64,000 nucleotides of DNA from Crystallibacter degradans (GTDB lineage Bacteria > Actinomycetota > Actinomycetes > Actinomycetales > Micrococcaceae), in assembly GCF_012952295.1 (NCBI RefSeq), contig NZ_JABBCH010000010.1, positions 1 to 64,000 of the forward strand, in the 5' to 3' direction. A program made the translations under genes and the position numbers. Numbering within the stretch: position 1 is the stretch's first letter; every line of letters starts with the position of its first letter. The notes beneath the pieces were generated by a model. It did not search any database. It was not told the origin of the DNA and was given only the letters and a program-made list of their open reading frames with translations. Positions 48,216 through 57,547 of this stretch are shown here, piece by piece.

Positions 48216-51056
48216 CTATCGGCCGGTCAGGCTCCAGGCATCTTCCGATCCCTGGTCGTCATCGTCGTCGTAATACTCCGCGGCCTGGGCCCTGGCGTCC
48301 AGGTCTGCCTGGACAAGATCCTCCGGCCCGGCCTGGTCGAAGTTGTGGTTGGCATTGGCGTTGTCGGCGAGAGCATCCGTCATCGGGTCTGCGCCCGGTG
48401 CGGCCGCTGCCGGAACATCGTCGCCCCGGATTGCAGCAAGCGTCACGGCGAGGTCGTCCGGCTTCACCAGCACGTCCCGGGCCTTCGAGCCTTCGGACGG
48501 GCCCACCACGCCGCGGGACTCGAGCAGGTCCATCAGTCGCCCGGCCTTGGCGAAACCGACCCGGAGCTTACGCTGCAGCATGGAGGTGGAGCCGAACTGC
48601 GTGGTCACGACCAGTTCGGTGGCCTGCAGCAGCACCTCCAGGTCGTCCCCGATGTCGTCGTCGATCTGCTTCTTCGGTGCCTCGACGGCCACATCCTCGC
48701 GGTACACCGCCTGCAGCTGGCCCTTGACATGTTCGACAACCTTGTGGATCTCGGTCTCGCTAACCCAGGCGCCCTGGACGCGCATGGGCTTGTTGGCCCC
48801 CATCGGCAGGAAGAGCGCGTCGCCCTGGCCGATCAGCTTTTCGGCGCCCGGCTGGTCCAGCACCACGCGGGAGTCGGTGACCGACGACGTGGCAAACGCC
48901 ATTCGGGAGGGCACGTTGGCCTTGATCAGGCCGGTAACGACGTCGACCGAAGGCCGCTGCGTGGCGAGCACCAGGTGGATGCCGGCTGCACGGGCCAGCT
49001 GGGTGATCCGGACAATGGAGTCTTCTACGTCACGCGGGGCGACCATCATCAGGTCGGCAAGCTCGTCCACGATCACCAGGAGGTACGGGTACGGCTTGAC
49101 GATCCGTTTGGAGCCTTCCGGCGGGATGACCTTGCCGTTGCGCACGGCCTTGTTGAAGTCGTCGATATGTTTGTAGCCGAAGTTGGCCAGGTCGTCGTAG
49201 CGGGTGTCCATCTCCCGAACCACCCACTGCAGCGCTTCCGCGGCTTTCTTCGGGTTCGTGATGATGGGCGTGATCAGGTGCGGGACGCCTTCGTATGCGG
49301 TCAGTTCCACACGCTTCGGATCCACCATGACCATGCGGACCTCGTCCGGCGTCGAGCGCATCAGGATTGAGGTGACCATGGAGTTCACGAACGCGGATTT
49401 ACCGGCACCGGTGGCGCCGGCCACGAGCAGGTGGGGCATTTTCGCCAGGTTGGCCACGACGTAGCCACCTTCGACGTCCTTGCCCACGCCCATGACCATC
49501 GGATGATCCGTCTTGCGCGCGTTGTTGGACCGCAGCACGTCACCGAGAGACACCGTCTCGCGGTCCGTGTTCGGGATTTCGATGCCGATGGCGGACTTGC
49601 CCGGAATGGGGCTCAGGATCCGGACGTCCGAGCTGGCCACCGCGTAGGAGATGTTCTTGGACAACGCCGTCACACGCTCCACCTTGGTGCCCGGCGAGAG
49701 TGAGATTTCATACCGGGTCACGGTCGGGCCGCGGGAGAACCCCGTCACGTGGGCCTCCACCTTGAACTGGTCCAACGTATGGGTCAGCGCGGCAACGACG
49801 GCGTCATTGGCTTCCGAGCGCTCCTTCGACGGGGGGCCCGCAGGCAAGTAGTCCGAGGGCGGCAGCGTGTACGCCACATCGCCAGAGAGCTGAAGCTGCT
49901 CGGTCCGTTGCGGAATGGGCGTCGCCGGCGGCTGTGGCTGGACCGGGTTGGCCGGCACCGCCGCGACGCTCCCGGTCGAGGCAGGGGGCACAACAGGGAT
50001 GGCCTCGGTGGCACCCTCCGGCAGGAGGCCCTGGTCGCGCTTGAGCTTCTCGGCTGCCAGCTCGGACTGGGTCGGACGGCGCACGCCCGGCGGCACCTTC
50101 GGGGCGGCCGGTCCGGGGGCTCCGGCACTCGAAGCGTCCTCGTCTTCAATGACGGGTGTCTCGAAGGCTTCGTCGCCGTAGTAGCCGTCGTCGTGCTCTT
50201 CCTCTTCGGACTCATGCTTGTCGCGGCCGAACCTGCGCTTCCGGGGCTTCTTCGCCTTCGGCTCGCTCCGGTCCGATTCATAGAGGTAGCTCTGGTCATG
50301 ACCGTTGGCCGTGACCGCGTTGAGATCCTGGCCCATGAGGCCTTCGTAAAGGGCGCGGAGCCGGGCCGGAATATGCCGGAACGGCGTGGCGGTAACGATG
50401 AGCAGGCTGACGAAGGCCAGCAGCGAGTAGACGGCAACCGCGAGCCACATGTTGATGGTTGCCAGCGGCGAAGAGATAAGGAAACCGACCATGCCGCCGG
50501 CGGCCCACAATGCATCCAGCCCGTCCGCCAAACCAGGCTCGCCGCCGATGACGTGTGCCAGGGCTGTTCCGGACAGCGTCATCAGAGTCAGCCCGATGGC
50601 GATCCGGTTGTTTCCGCGGGCATCCTCCGGGGAGCGCATCAGGCGCACGGTGAAGATCAGCAGGAAAACAGGCAGCAGCAGTGCCATCCAGCCGAACGTC
50701 CCGCCGGCGACCGCGTGCACGACGTCGGCAAATCCGCCGTTGAGGGCCCACCATTCGACCGCTGCGATGACCACGGCCAGCAGGAGCATGAAGAAACCAG
50801 TGCCGTCGCGGCGCAGGTCTTTGTCCGGATGGACATCCGGACCGAGTTTGCGGATGCCGGCCGCGACGATGTGCGCGGTACCCATCCAAGCGCCGCGGAC
50901 CATCCTCAGCGGCAGCGGAAGGTGGTCCTCCGGCTGCACATTGAGGGCCTTGGTTTTGGCCGCGCCGCGTCCCGCAGTAGAGCGCGAAGCACTGCCTGAG
51001 TTCTTACCGCGCGACTGCTGGGTGCCTTTTTTGGCAGGAGAAGTACGAGTCGCCAT
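48216..51056 (-). CDS. ftsK: DNA translocase FtsK
   Basis: A 946-residue septal DNA pump. A basic N-terminus is followed by four membrane helices (about 60-210), then a Pro/acidic linker (about 250-420). The motor has Walker A AGATGAGKSAF at about 580-590, and the gamma winged helix RKLRVGFAKAGRLMDLLE is near 860-880. It segregates chromosome dimers at division. ATG 51056 has no ribosome binding site; TAACGT lies 7 bases upstream, so leaderless translation is likely. Confidence 0.96.
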   Translation of the reverse strand: MATRTSPAKKGTQQSRGKNSGSASRSTAGRGAAKTKALNVQPEDHLPLPLRMVRGAWMGTAHIVAAGIRKLGPDVHPDKDLRRDGTGFFMLLLAVVIAAVEWWALNGGFADVVHAVAGGTFGWMALLLPVFLLIFTVRLMRSPEDARGNNRIAIGLTLMTLSGTALAHVIGGEPGLADGLDALWAAGGMVGFLISSPLATINMWLAVAVYSLLAFVSLLIVTATPFRHIPARLRALYEGLMGQDLNAVTANGHDQSYLYESDRSEPKAKKPRKRRFGRDKHESEEEEHDDGYYGDEAFETPVIEDEDASSAGAPGPAAPKVPPGVRRPTQSELAAEKLKRDQGLLPEGATEAIPVVPPASTGSVAAVPANPVQPQPPATPIPQRTEQLQLSGDVAYTLPPSDYLPAGPPSKERSEANDAVVAALTHTLDQFKVEAHVTGFSRGPTVTRYEISLSPGTKVERVTALSKNISYAVASSDVRILSPIPGKSAIGIEIPNTDRETVSLGDVLRSNNARKTDHPMVMGVGKDVEGGYVVANLAKMPHLLVAGATGAGKSAFVNSMVTSILMRSTPDEVRMVMVDPKRVELTAYEGVPHLITPIITNPKKAAEALQWVVREMDTRYDDLANFGYKHIDDFNKAVRNGKVIPPEGSKRIVKPYPYLLVIVDELADLMMVAPRDVEDSIVRITQLARAAGIHLVLATQRPSVDVVTGLIKANVPSRMAFATSSVTDSRVVLDQPGAEKLIGQGDALFLPMGANKPMRVQGAWVSETEIHKVVEHVKGQLQAVYREDVAVEAPKKQIDDDIGDDLEVLLQATELVVTTQFGSTSMLQRKLRVGFAKAGRLMDLLESRGVVGPSEGSKARDVLVKPDDLAVTLAAIRGDDVPAAAAPGADPMTDALADNANANHNFDQAGPEDLVQADLDARAQAAEYYDDDDDQGSEDAWSLTGR

Positions 51057-51063
51057 ATCGGAT

Positions 51064-51069
51064 ACGTTA
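51064..51069 (-). promoter_or_regulatory. Possible -10 element of ftsK
   Basis: TAACGT preceded by GG and followed by 7 bases to the ATG, the same arrangement as at dapA. Only 3 of 6 consensus positions match. Confidence 0.35.
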
Positions 51070-51196
51070 CCCGCAAAGACCCGGCAACTGGGGGATTTGC
51101 CATCGAGCACGAGCAGGTGTCAGCCGAATCACGGGCGCGGCGGCAGCACCAACTGCCGCAACGGCGACAGGCCGCCGGAGCGCAACAGAGAGCAGA

Positions 51197-52888
51197 TCAG
51201 GCTTCGAGCACGACAGGTACGATCATGGGCCGGCGGCGGTGTCGCTTATTGACCCAGGTACCCACGACCCTGCGGACCACTTGCTGGAGTTGGTAGGTGG
51301 TGTGCTCCTTCGTGCCTACCACTGCTTCTTCCAGGGCTGCAGTGATCTGGGGCTTGATGTTGTCAAAGACCGCGTCGTCTTCGGCGAAGCCGCGCGCATG
51401 GATTTCCGGGCCGGAGACAATCTTGCCGGTACTGCGGTTGACTACGGTGATCACCGAGATGAAGCCTTCTTCGCCCAGGATCCGGCGGTCCTTCAGGTCC
51501 GAGTCCGTTATTTCGCCGATGCTGGAGCCGTCCACGTAGACGAAGCCGCATTCGACCTGGCCCACAATGCGCGCCTTGCCGTCGACGAGGTCGACCACGC
51601 TGCCGTCGTCGGCCAGCAGGACATTTTCGTCGGCCACGCCGGTCTGCCGCGCCAGGTTTCCGTTCGCGATCAGGTGGCGCGTCTCGCCGTGGACCGGCAT
51701 CGCGTTCTTGGGCTGGAGGATGTTGTAGCAATACAGTAGTTCGCCGGCAGCGGCATGGCCGGAGACATGGACCTTGGCCGTACCCTTGTGGATGACCTCG
51801 GCCCCCAGCTTGAGCAGGCCGTTGATGATCCGGAAGACCGCGTTCTCGTTGCCCGGGATCAACGACGACGCGAGGATCACGGTGTCGCCCTTGCCAACCT
51901 GGATCCGGTGGTCCCCGTTGGCCATCCGCGAGAGGGCAGCCATTGGCTCCCCTTGCGAGCCGGTGGACATAAGCACGATGCGGTCATCCGGGAAGTCTTC
52001 GACGTTTTTCAGGTCGACGATAATGCCCGGAGGTACGTTCAGGTAGCCCAGCTTCTCGGCGATGGCCATATTGCGCACCATGGAGCGGCCGACGAATGCT
52101 ACGTGGCGGCCGTGGGCGGCGGCGGCGTCGAGCACCTGCTGGACGCGGTGGATGTGCGAAGAGAACGACGCGACGATGATCCGTTTCTGGACCTGCCCGA
52201 AGAGCCGTTCCAGCACCGGTCCGATTTCCTTTTCCGCGGTAGTGAACCCGGGGATGTCGGCGTTGGTCGAATCCGACATGAACAGGTCCACGCCTTCTTC
52301 GCCGAGCCGGGCGAAGGCCCGCAGGTCCGTCAGGCGCCCGTCCAGCGGCAACTGGTCCATCTTGAAGTCGCCGGTGTGCAGGACATTGCCCGCGGCCGTT
52401 CGGATGAAGACGGCCAAAGCGTCTGGAATCGAGTGGTTGACGGCGACGAATTCGCACTCGAATGGCCCGAACTGCTCGATCTGGCCTTCGGAAACAGTCA
52501 GCGTGTACGGCTTGATGCGGTGCTCGGTCAGCTTGGCCTCGACCAGTGCCAGAGTCAGCCGGGAACCGATCAGCGGTATGTCCTGGCGCATGCGCAATAG
52601 GTACGGGACGGCACCGATATGATCCTCATGCCCGTGGGTCAGGACCACACCAACGATGTCGTCCAGGCGGTCCTCGATGTAGGAGAAGTCCGGCAGGATC
52701 AGATCCACACCCGGCTGGTGTTCCTCGGGGAAGAGGACACCGCAATCCACAATCAGCAGCTTCGAGTTGATCTCGAACACCGCCATGTTCCGGCCGATCT
52801 CGCCCAGGCCGCCCAGCGGCACTACCCGCAGGGTACCGGCGGCGAGTTTTGGCGGGGTGCGCAGCTCTGTAATTGTGGACTCGCTCAT
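51197..52888 (-). CDS. rnj: Ribonuclease J
   Basis: A 563-residue metallo-beta-lactamase/beta-CASP exo- and endonuclease. LTHGHEDHIGAVPY is the metal motif, beta-CASP motifs follow (SDSTNADIPG, ASFSSHIHRVQQ), and HVSGHAAAGEL is motif C. It matures rRNA and degrades mRNA. It follows dapA by 8 bases. The 140-base gap before ftsK holds a weak 7-bp hairpin (51140-51159). Confidence 0.95.
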   Translation of the reverse strand: MSESTITELRTPPKLAAGTLRVVPLGGLGEIGRNMAVFEINSKLLIVDCGVLFPEEHQPGVDLILPDFSYIEDRLDDIVGVVLTHGHEDHIGAVPYLLRMRQDIPLIGSRLTLALVEAKLTEHRIKPYTLTVSEGQIEQFGPFECEFVAVNHSIPDALAVFIRTAAGNVLHTGDFKMDQLPLDGRLTDLRAFARLGEEGVDLFMSDSTNADIPGFTTAEKEIGPVLERLFGQVQKRIIVASFSSHIHRVQQVLDAAAAHGRHVAFVGRSMVRNMAIAEKLGYLNVPPGIIVDLKNVEDFPDDRIVLMSTGSQGEPMAALSRMANGDHRIQVGKGDTVILASSLIPGNENAVFRIINGLLKLGAEVIHKGTAKVHVSGHAAAGELLYCYNILQPKNAMPVHGETRHLIANGNLARQTGVADENVLLADDGSVVDLVDGKARIVGQVECGFVYVDGSSIGEITDSDLKDRRILGEEGFISVITVVNRSTGKIVSGPEIHARGFAEDDAVFDNIKPQITAALEEAVVGTKEHTTYQLQQVVRRVVGTWVNKRHRRRPMIVPVVLEA

Positions 52889-52896
52889 ACTTTAGA

Positions 52897-53808
52897 TCAA
52901 ACCTCCAGGTTCCAGCCGGCCTCTTCGAGGTCTGCGCGGATCATTGCGATCTCGGCGTCGGACGGCTCGACCAAAGGCAAGCGGACCACCGAGTTGGGCA
53001 GAACGGACTGCCACTTAAGAATGAGTTTGGACGCAACCGCCCCTTGGATATGGGTCATCACCGCCCGCTGGACCGGATCCAGCTCAAAGTGCAGCCGTCG
53101 GGCTGTAGTCAGATCACCGGCATGCATGGCATCGACCAGTGCGCGGTATTGCGCCGTCGCAACATGGGCGCTGACCGACACGAGGCCGACGGCTCCCGCT
53201 GCCATCAGCGGCAGGGTGAGCGAGTCATCGCCGGCGTACACGTCCAGATCGGTGTTCGCCAGGACGCGGGTGGTCTCCTGGTAGTCCGCCTTGGCATCCT
53301 TCAGCGCGACGATGCGCGGGTGTTCGGCCAGCCGGTACAGGGTCTCGGTCTCGATCGGGATGCCGGCGCGGCCGGGGATGTCGTAAACCATGACAGGCAG
53401 ATCGACAGCGTCCGCGATCGCTTCGATGTGTGCCTGGACACCGGCCTGGCTCGGCTTGTTGTAGTACGGCGTGGTGACAAGGAGTCCGTCCACGCCTAGT
53501 TTCGCTGCCTCCTGGGACAGACGGATGGAGTGCCGCGTGTCGTTGGTTGTGGAGCCGGCGATGACCTTTGCCCGTCCGCCGACGGCGTCTACCACCGCGC
53601 GGAACATGCCGAGGTTTTCCTCGTCCAGCAGGGTGGAAGTCTCCCCCGTGGTCCCGGTGACCACCAGCCCGTCGCAGCCGTCCTCGACGAGCTTGAGGGC
53701 CAGCTTTCCAGCGACTTCATAATCCACGTCCCCCTTTTCGTTGAAGGGGGTAACCATGGCAGTCACCAAAGTTCCGAAGGTGTACTCACGGGAAGAAGAC
53801 TCAGACAT
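52897..53808 (-). CDS. dapA: 4-hydroxy-tetrahydrodipicolinate synthase
   Basis: A 303-residue aldolase-fold enzyme condensing pyruvate with aspartate semialdehyde, the first step of the DAP/lysine branch. The Schiff-base Lys is in IVALKDAK, and the Tyr of the catalytic triad in MVYDIPGR. GTTGET phosphate-loop type motif is present. ATG 53808 has no ribosome binding site; TAACGT lies 7 bases upstream. Operon with rnj. Confidence 0.95.
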   Translation of the reverse strand: MSESSSREYTFGTLVTAMVTPFNEKGDVDYEVAGKLALKLVEDGCDGLVVTGTTGETSTLLDEENLGMFRAVVDAVGGRAKVIAGSTTNDTRHSIRLSQEAAKLGVDGLLVTTPYYNKPSQAGVQAHIEAIADAVDLPVMVYDIPGRAGIPIETETLYRLAEHPRIVALKDAKADYQETTRVLANTDLDVYAGDDSLTLPLMAAGAVGLVSVSAHVATAQYRALVDAMHAGDLTTARRLHFELDPVQRAVMTHIQGAVASKLILKWQSVLPNSVVRLPLVEPSDAEIAMIRADLEEAGWNLEV

Positions 53809-53815
53809 AGACAAA

Positions 53816-53821
53816 ACGTTA
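53816..53821 (-). promoter_or_regulatory. Possible -10 element of dapA
   Basis: GG-TAACGT-N7-ATG, identical in layout to ftsK. A -35-like TTGCGG lies 19 bases upstream. Confidence 0.35.
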
Positions 53822-53946
53822 CCGCGTGGACCTCGGTTTGCCGCAACGGCCCTCAGGAGTTTCGTATCACGGGCCCTTTCCGCCTCGAGGCGCTGCGATT
53901 ATTACGCCGCGGGCCCCAATACAGGGGGCTGTGAGAATATCGGATT

Positions 53947-55149
53947 ATGGCATCCACTCACAGCGGTTCCGCCGGGCAGCGGCTGGCCGGAATCGACGCT
54001 GCCCGGGGCCTGGCCCTGCTGGGCATGATGGCCACCCATATCTTTCCGCTGTGGACCGCCGGCGCCAACCCCGAGCCCAGTTTCAGCGGCTTGGTGCTCT
54101 CCGGCCGGTCCTCGGCCCTCTTCGCGGTCCTGGCCGGCGTCGGGCTTGGCCTGTTGACCGGCGGCAGCCGCCCTCACAGCGGCCGGTCGCTACTGGCCGA
54201 CCGGTCCGGGATTACGGTGCGGGCGGCCATTATCGCCGTCGTTGGTCTGATGCTTGGCACGCTGAACGTCAGCATTGCCGTCATCCTTGTGCACTATGCG
54301 GTGCTGTTCCTCTGCGCCCTGCCGTTCCTGCAACTGCGTCTGCCCGTGCTGGCAGCGTGGGCCGGTGGCTGGCTGGTGCTCTCCCCGGTGGCTGCCTACC
54401 TGCTGCGCCCATGGCTGGAAAACACGCTCGGCCTGGGCAGCCTGGGGCACAATCCCATGATTCTCGACGTGTTTATCCCGTCCACGTTCCTGGCCGACAT
54501 CTTCGTCACCGGCTACTACCCCGTGCTGCAGTGGCTTGGCTACATCCTGGTTGGACTTGTCATCGGCAGGCTGGATATCCGCCGCGCGGTGGTCCAGCTG
54601 TGGCTGCTTTCCGGGGGCCTGGCGGCGGCGGCGCTGGCCAAGGCCGGCTCGTGGCTCATCATGGATGGTCTGGGCGGCTACCGCCAGCTCGCCTCCACCG
54701 AGGCGGCGGAACGTGCGGATTTCGCCCTGATCTACCAGGTGAACCTCAGTTGGGTGGACACGGACGATTCCTGGTGGTGGCTGGGGATTTCCGGCCCGCA
54801 TTCCGGCACAACCTTCGATCTGCTGCATACCTCCGGTACGGCGGCGGTGGTGCTTGCCATCTGCCTGCTGCTGACCACGAAGAAGCCGAATCTGCTGCTG
54901 CCGCTCTCGGGCGCCGGTGCCATGACTCTGACCCTATACTCCGTGCATGTCTGGGTGATGAGCTTGATCCCGAAGAATGCGGTCTGGCCCGGGGACAACG
55001 AGATTTACTGGGTGCAGGTCATCGTGGCCCTGTCCGTGGGCACCACTCTGCGAGTGCTGGACCGGCGGGGGCCTTTCGAATACATCACTTCCACCACCTC
55101 GCGGGCCACCCGCGACGCCATCCGCGGCGGCCACCGCCAATACAGCTGA
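53947..55149 (+). CDS. Multi-spanning membrane protein, heparan-alpha-glucosaminide N-acetyltransferase/DUF1624-like
   Basis: A 400-residue protein with about ten hydrophobic helices. It begins with RLAGIDAARGLALLGMMATH, the R..GIDA.RG.A.LGM motif of HGSNAT-type and DUF418/DUF1624 acyltransferase-like proteins. The C-terminal part has LTLYSVHVWVM, again typical of the group. An acetyl-transfer role in envelope polymers is plausible but unproven. ATG 53947 lacks a ribosome binding site. Confidence 0.75.
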   Translation: MASTHSGSAGQRLAGIDAARGLALLGMMATHIFPLWTAGANPEPSFSGLVLSGRSSALFAVLAGVGLGLLTGGSRPHSGRSLLADRSGITVRAAIIAVVGLMLGTLNVSIAVILVHYAVLFLCALPFLQLRLPVLAAWAGGWLVLSPVAAYLLRPWLENTLGLGSLGHNPMILDVFIPSTFLADIFVTGYYPVLQWLGYILVGLVIGRLDIRRAVVQLWLLSGGLAAAALAKAGSWLIMDGLGGYRQLASTEAAERADFALIYQVNLSWVDTDDSWWWLGISGPHSGTTFDLLHTSGTAAVVLAICLLLTTKKPNLLLPLSGAGAMTLTLYSVHVWVMSLIPKNAVWPGDNEIYWVQVIVALSVGTTLRVLDRRGPFEYITSTTSRATRDAIRGGHRQYS

Positions 55150-55184
55150 CGCCCGCCACTTCGCTTACGTATCAAACGTACGAC

Positions 55185-55199
55185 GGCGGGACGCCCGCC
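55185..55199. terminator. Weak hairpin between convergent genes
   Basis: GGCGGG-ACG-CCCGCC between the membrane acyltransferase-like gene and the TPR gene; it has no U-tract. Confidence 0.3.
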
Positions 55200-55219
55200 T
55201 GCCGCTGTCGGCGGCGGAT

Positions 55220-55708
55220 TCAGCTGCGGCTGAGCTCGATCGCCTTGCGCATGGATTCGCGGGCGCGCTTGCGGTCGCGGGCGGCATCGTAGGCGCAGGA
55301 AAGCCGGAACCAGCTGCGCCAGTCCTCGGGCGCGGCCTCGGCCTCCACCTTGTACCTTTCGAACTCGGCATCCGCTGCCTCGCGGACAATGCGTCCGCCC
55401 GGGGTGCGTGGCAGATTGTCCACCGGCAGCCCGCCCTCGGCTTCGAGGATCTTGGCCAGTTTCGACATCCTCGAGCCGAAGAGGATTTCGCGGATCAGTG
55501 CCCATGCGCCGATCACCGGGAGCACCAGCAGGGCGGCGCCGAGGGCGATCGCCACCGGCTGCGGGTCCTGCAGGAGCAGCCAAGCGCGGTGCACGGTCAG
55601 CGCCATGTATGCGAGCAGCAGGAAGATGATCGCCGAGACCCAGATCTTCTCGCCGTGGCGCGAATACCAGGAAGCGGAGCCGGTTCCCGGGGTTGCGGAG
55701 TCAGTCAT
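55220..55708 (-). CDS. TPR-containing membrane protein
   Basis: A 162-residue protein with two membrane helices (about 20-40 and 53-75; IWVSAIIFLLLAYMAL and AIALGAALLVLPVIGAWALI). A cytosolic tail ends with one TPR-like pair (WRSWFRLSCAYDAARDRKRARESMRKAIE). Partner unknown. I prefer ATG 55708, which overlaps dapB by 8 bases, to TTG 55717. Confidence 0.7.
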   Translation of the reverse strand: MTDSATPGTGSASWYSRHGEKIWVSAIIFLLLAYMALTVHRAWLLLQDPQPVAIALGAALLVLPVIGAWALIREILFGSRMSKLAKILEAEGGLPVDNLPRTPGGRIVREAADAEFERYKVEAEAAPEDWRSWFRLSCAYDAARDRKRARESMRKAIELSRS

Positions 55709-56459
55709 TGAGGTCAAGGTATCCGTCCAGGCCGTAGGTCAATCCCGGGTGGGCTGCCACAGCGCGCACGCCCAGCAGGACTCCGGGCATAAAGGAGGCA
55801 CGGTCAAACGAGTCGTGCCGGATGGTCAGCTGTTCCCCAGGGCCGCCGAGCAGCACTTCCTGGTGCGCCACCAGGCCGCGCAGCCGCACGCTGTGCACCC
55901 GGACCCCGTCCACGTCCGCACCGCGGGCGCCGTCGAGGGACTTGGTGGTGGCGTCGGGGCTGGCGGAAACGCCGGCCTCTTCGCGCGATGCGGCGACCAG
56001 CTGCGCCGTGCGTACCGCGGTGCCGGAGGGCGCATCGACCTTGTCTGGGTGGTGCAGTTCGATGATTTCCACCGATTCGAAGTACCTGGCAGCCTTGGCG
56101 GCGAACGCGGACGCCAGCACCGAGCCCAGCGCGAAGTTGGGCGCGATCAGCACGCCGGTTCCCGGGTGCGATTCCAGCAGTGCGGCCAGGTTGCGGCGCT
56201 TCTGTTCGTCCCAGCCGGTAGTACCGACGACGGCGTGCATGCCGTGTTCGACGGCGAAACGGACGTTGGCTTCGGTGCTGTCCGGCGTGGTCAGATCCAC
56301 AACGACTTGTGCGCCGGTGCCGGTCAGCGAATCCAAGCTGTCCCCGCGACCCAGTGCCGCCACAAGTTTGAGGTCTTCGGCGGCGTCAACGGCCTTGACC
56401 GCCTCCGCGCCCATTCGTCCACCGGCACCGAGCACGGCCACCGCAAGTTGTTCAGTCAT
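55701..56459 (-). CDS. dapB: 4-hydroxy-tetrahydrodipicolinate reductase
   Basis: A 252-residue NAD(P)H-dependent reductase following DapA in DAP synthesis. The Rossmann motif LGAGGRMG is at about 10-17, the catalytic His pair in IELHHPDKVDAPSGTA, and GTTGW is conserved. It is 16 bases downstream of moaE, so it may be transcribed with the molybdenum genes. Confidence 0.95.
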   Translation of the reverse strand: MTEQLAVAVLGAGGRMGAEAVKAVDAAEDLKLVAALGRGDSLDSLTGTGAQVVVDLTTPDSTEANVRFAVEHGMHAVVGTTGWDEQKRRNLAALLESHPGTGVLIAPNFALGSVLASAFAAKAARYFESVEIIELHHPDKVDAPSGTAVRTAQLVAASREEAGVSASPDATTKSLDGARGADVDGVRVHSVRLRGLVAHQEVLLGGPGEQLTIRHDSFDRASFMPGVLLGVRAVAAHPGLTYGLDGYLDLND

Positions 56460-56475
56460 GGTTTCCAGCGTATCG

Positions 56476-56907
56476 CTACTGGCCGATGCCCACCCATTCG
56501 GTACGTCCGTCCGCGAAGTGCTGTTCCTTCCAGACCGGCACCCGTTCCTTGACGGTATCCACCAGTTCCGACGCCGCGGCGAACGCTTCGGCCCGGTGGG
56601 CGGAAGCGACGGCGGCTACCAGTGCCGGGTCCCCGATCTGCAGCGATCCAATCCGGTGCGCAACCCAGATGCGCACGCCGTCATACTTCGCGGCAATGTC
56701 GGCGGCGACCTCGGCGATCACCCGGCTTGCGCTGGGATGTGCGGAGTAGCCCAGCGCGGACACCGCTTCCCCGCCGTCGTGGTTGCGGACTACGCCGCTG
56801 AAAGTCACGACGGCGCCGCATTCGGGTGACTCCGCTGCAGCCATCGCCTGCGCAACGTCCAAGGTGGAATCGGCGACCCCTGCGTACAGCACTTCGCTAG
56901 TGCCCAT
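56476..56907 (-). CDS. moaE: Molybdopterin synthase catalytic subunit MoaE
   Basis: A 143-residue MoaE. GAVVTFSGVVRNHDGG and VRIWVAHRIGSLQIGD are conserved; the Lys in VPVWKEQHF is the active-site residue. It inserts sulfur from MoaD into precursor Z; moaD is not in the window. Overlaps mog by 11 bases. Confidence 0.94.
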   Translation of the reverse strand: MGTSEVLYAGVADSTLDVAQAMAAAESPECGAVVTFSGVVRNHDGGEAVSALGYSAHPSASRVIAEVAADIAAKYDGVRIWVAHRIGSLQIGDPALVAAVASAHRAEAFAAASELVDTVKERVPVWKEQHFADGRTEWVGIGQ

Positions 56908-57547
56908 GATGCCCTCCGGTTTTGTGGCTTGTGGTGTGGGTGGAGCTCTCCGCGGCGGCCAGGTGTCCAGGGCCTTCGTGTCCGACTGCTTCGTGTCCGG
57001 CGTCGCGGCGGCCTTCCAGCTGGGTGCAGATGTGCTCGATCAGCGGCTGCAGCACTGCGAGCCCGTCGCGGACGCCGCCGGGCGAGCCCGGAAGATTGAT
57101 GATGAAGGTTCCGCCTGCCACTCCGGCCACCCCGCGGCTCAGGGCGGCGAGCGGCGTGTGGGGCCGGCCGGCGGCGCGGATGGCTTCCATGATCCCGGGC
57201 ACTTCCTTGTCGAGGAGCGCAGCGGTGATCTCCGGCGTGCGGTCGTCACGGGTCAGGCCGGTGCCGCCGCTGGTGATGAGGACCCGGACGCCCTCGGCCA
57301 GCAGGTCCGCCAACGCCGCTCGAACCTCGGGCCCGTCCGGGACCACGCGAACGGGCAGCGGCTCGAAGCCTTCGGCGGCCAGCCACTCTGTGATGATCGG
57401 CCCGCTGCGGTCCGTGTACGTCCCGGCTGCCGCGCGGGTGGAGGCGACAACGACGCCGGCGGTGCGCCGCCTGCCCGCGCCTCCGATGGTGCTGGCGGTG
57501 CCGGTGGCACTGGCCGTGCCGGTGCCGTTGCTGGATTCAGTGCTCAC
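56897..57547 (-). CDS. mog: Molybdopterin adenylyltransferase Mog/MoaB with His-rich tail
   Basis: A 216-residue MogA/MoaB-type enzyme that adenylates molybdopterin. [15 protein letters not shown] and [13 protein letters not shown] are signature motifs (about 95-160). A Gly/Thr/Ser-rich N-terminal lead precedes them. The last 33 residues contain eight histidines, ending GGHHGH, which suggests metal binding. GTG 57547 overlaps the moaC stop (GTGA). Confidence 0.92.
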   Translation of the reverse strand: MSTESSNGTGTASATGTASTIGGAGRRRTAGVVVASTRAAAGTYTDRSGPIITEWLAAEGFEPLPVRVVPDGPEVRAALADLLAEGVRVLITSGGTGLTRDDRTPEITAALLDKEVPGIMEAIRAAGRPHTPLAALSRGVAGVAGGTFIINLPGSPGGVRDGLAVLQPLIEHICTQLEGRRDAGHEAVGHEGPGHLAAAESSTHTTSHKTGGHHGH

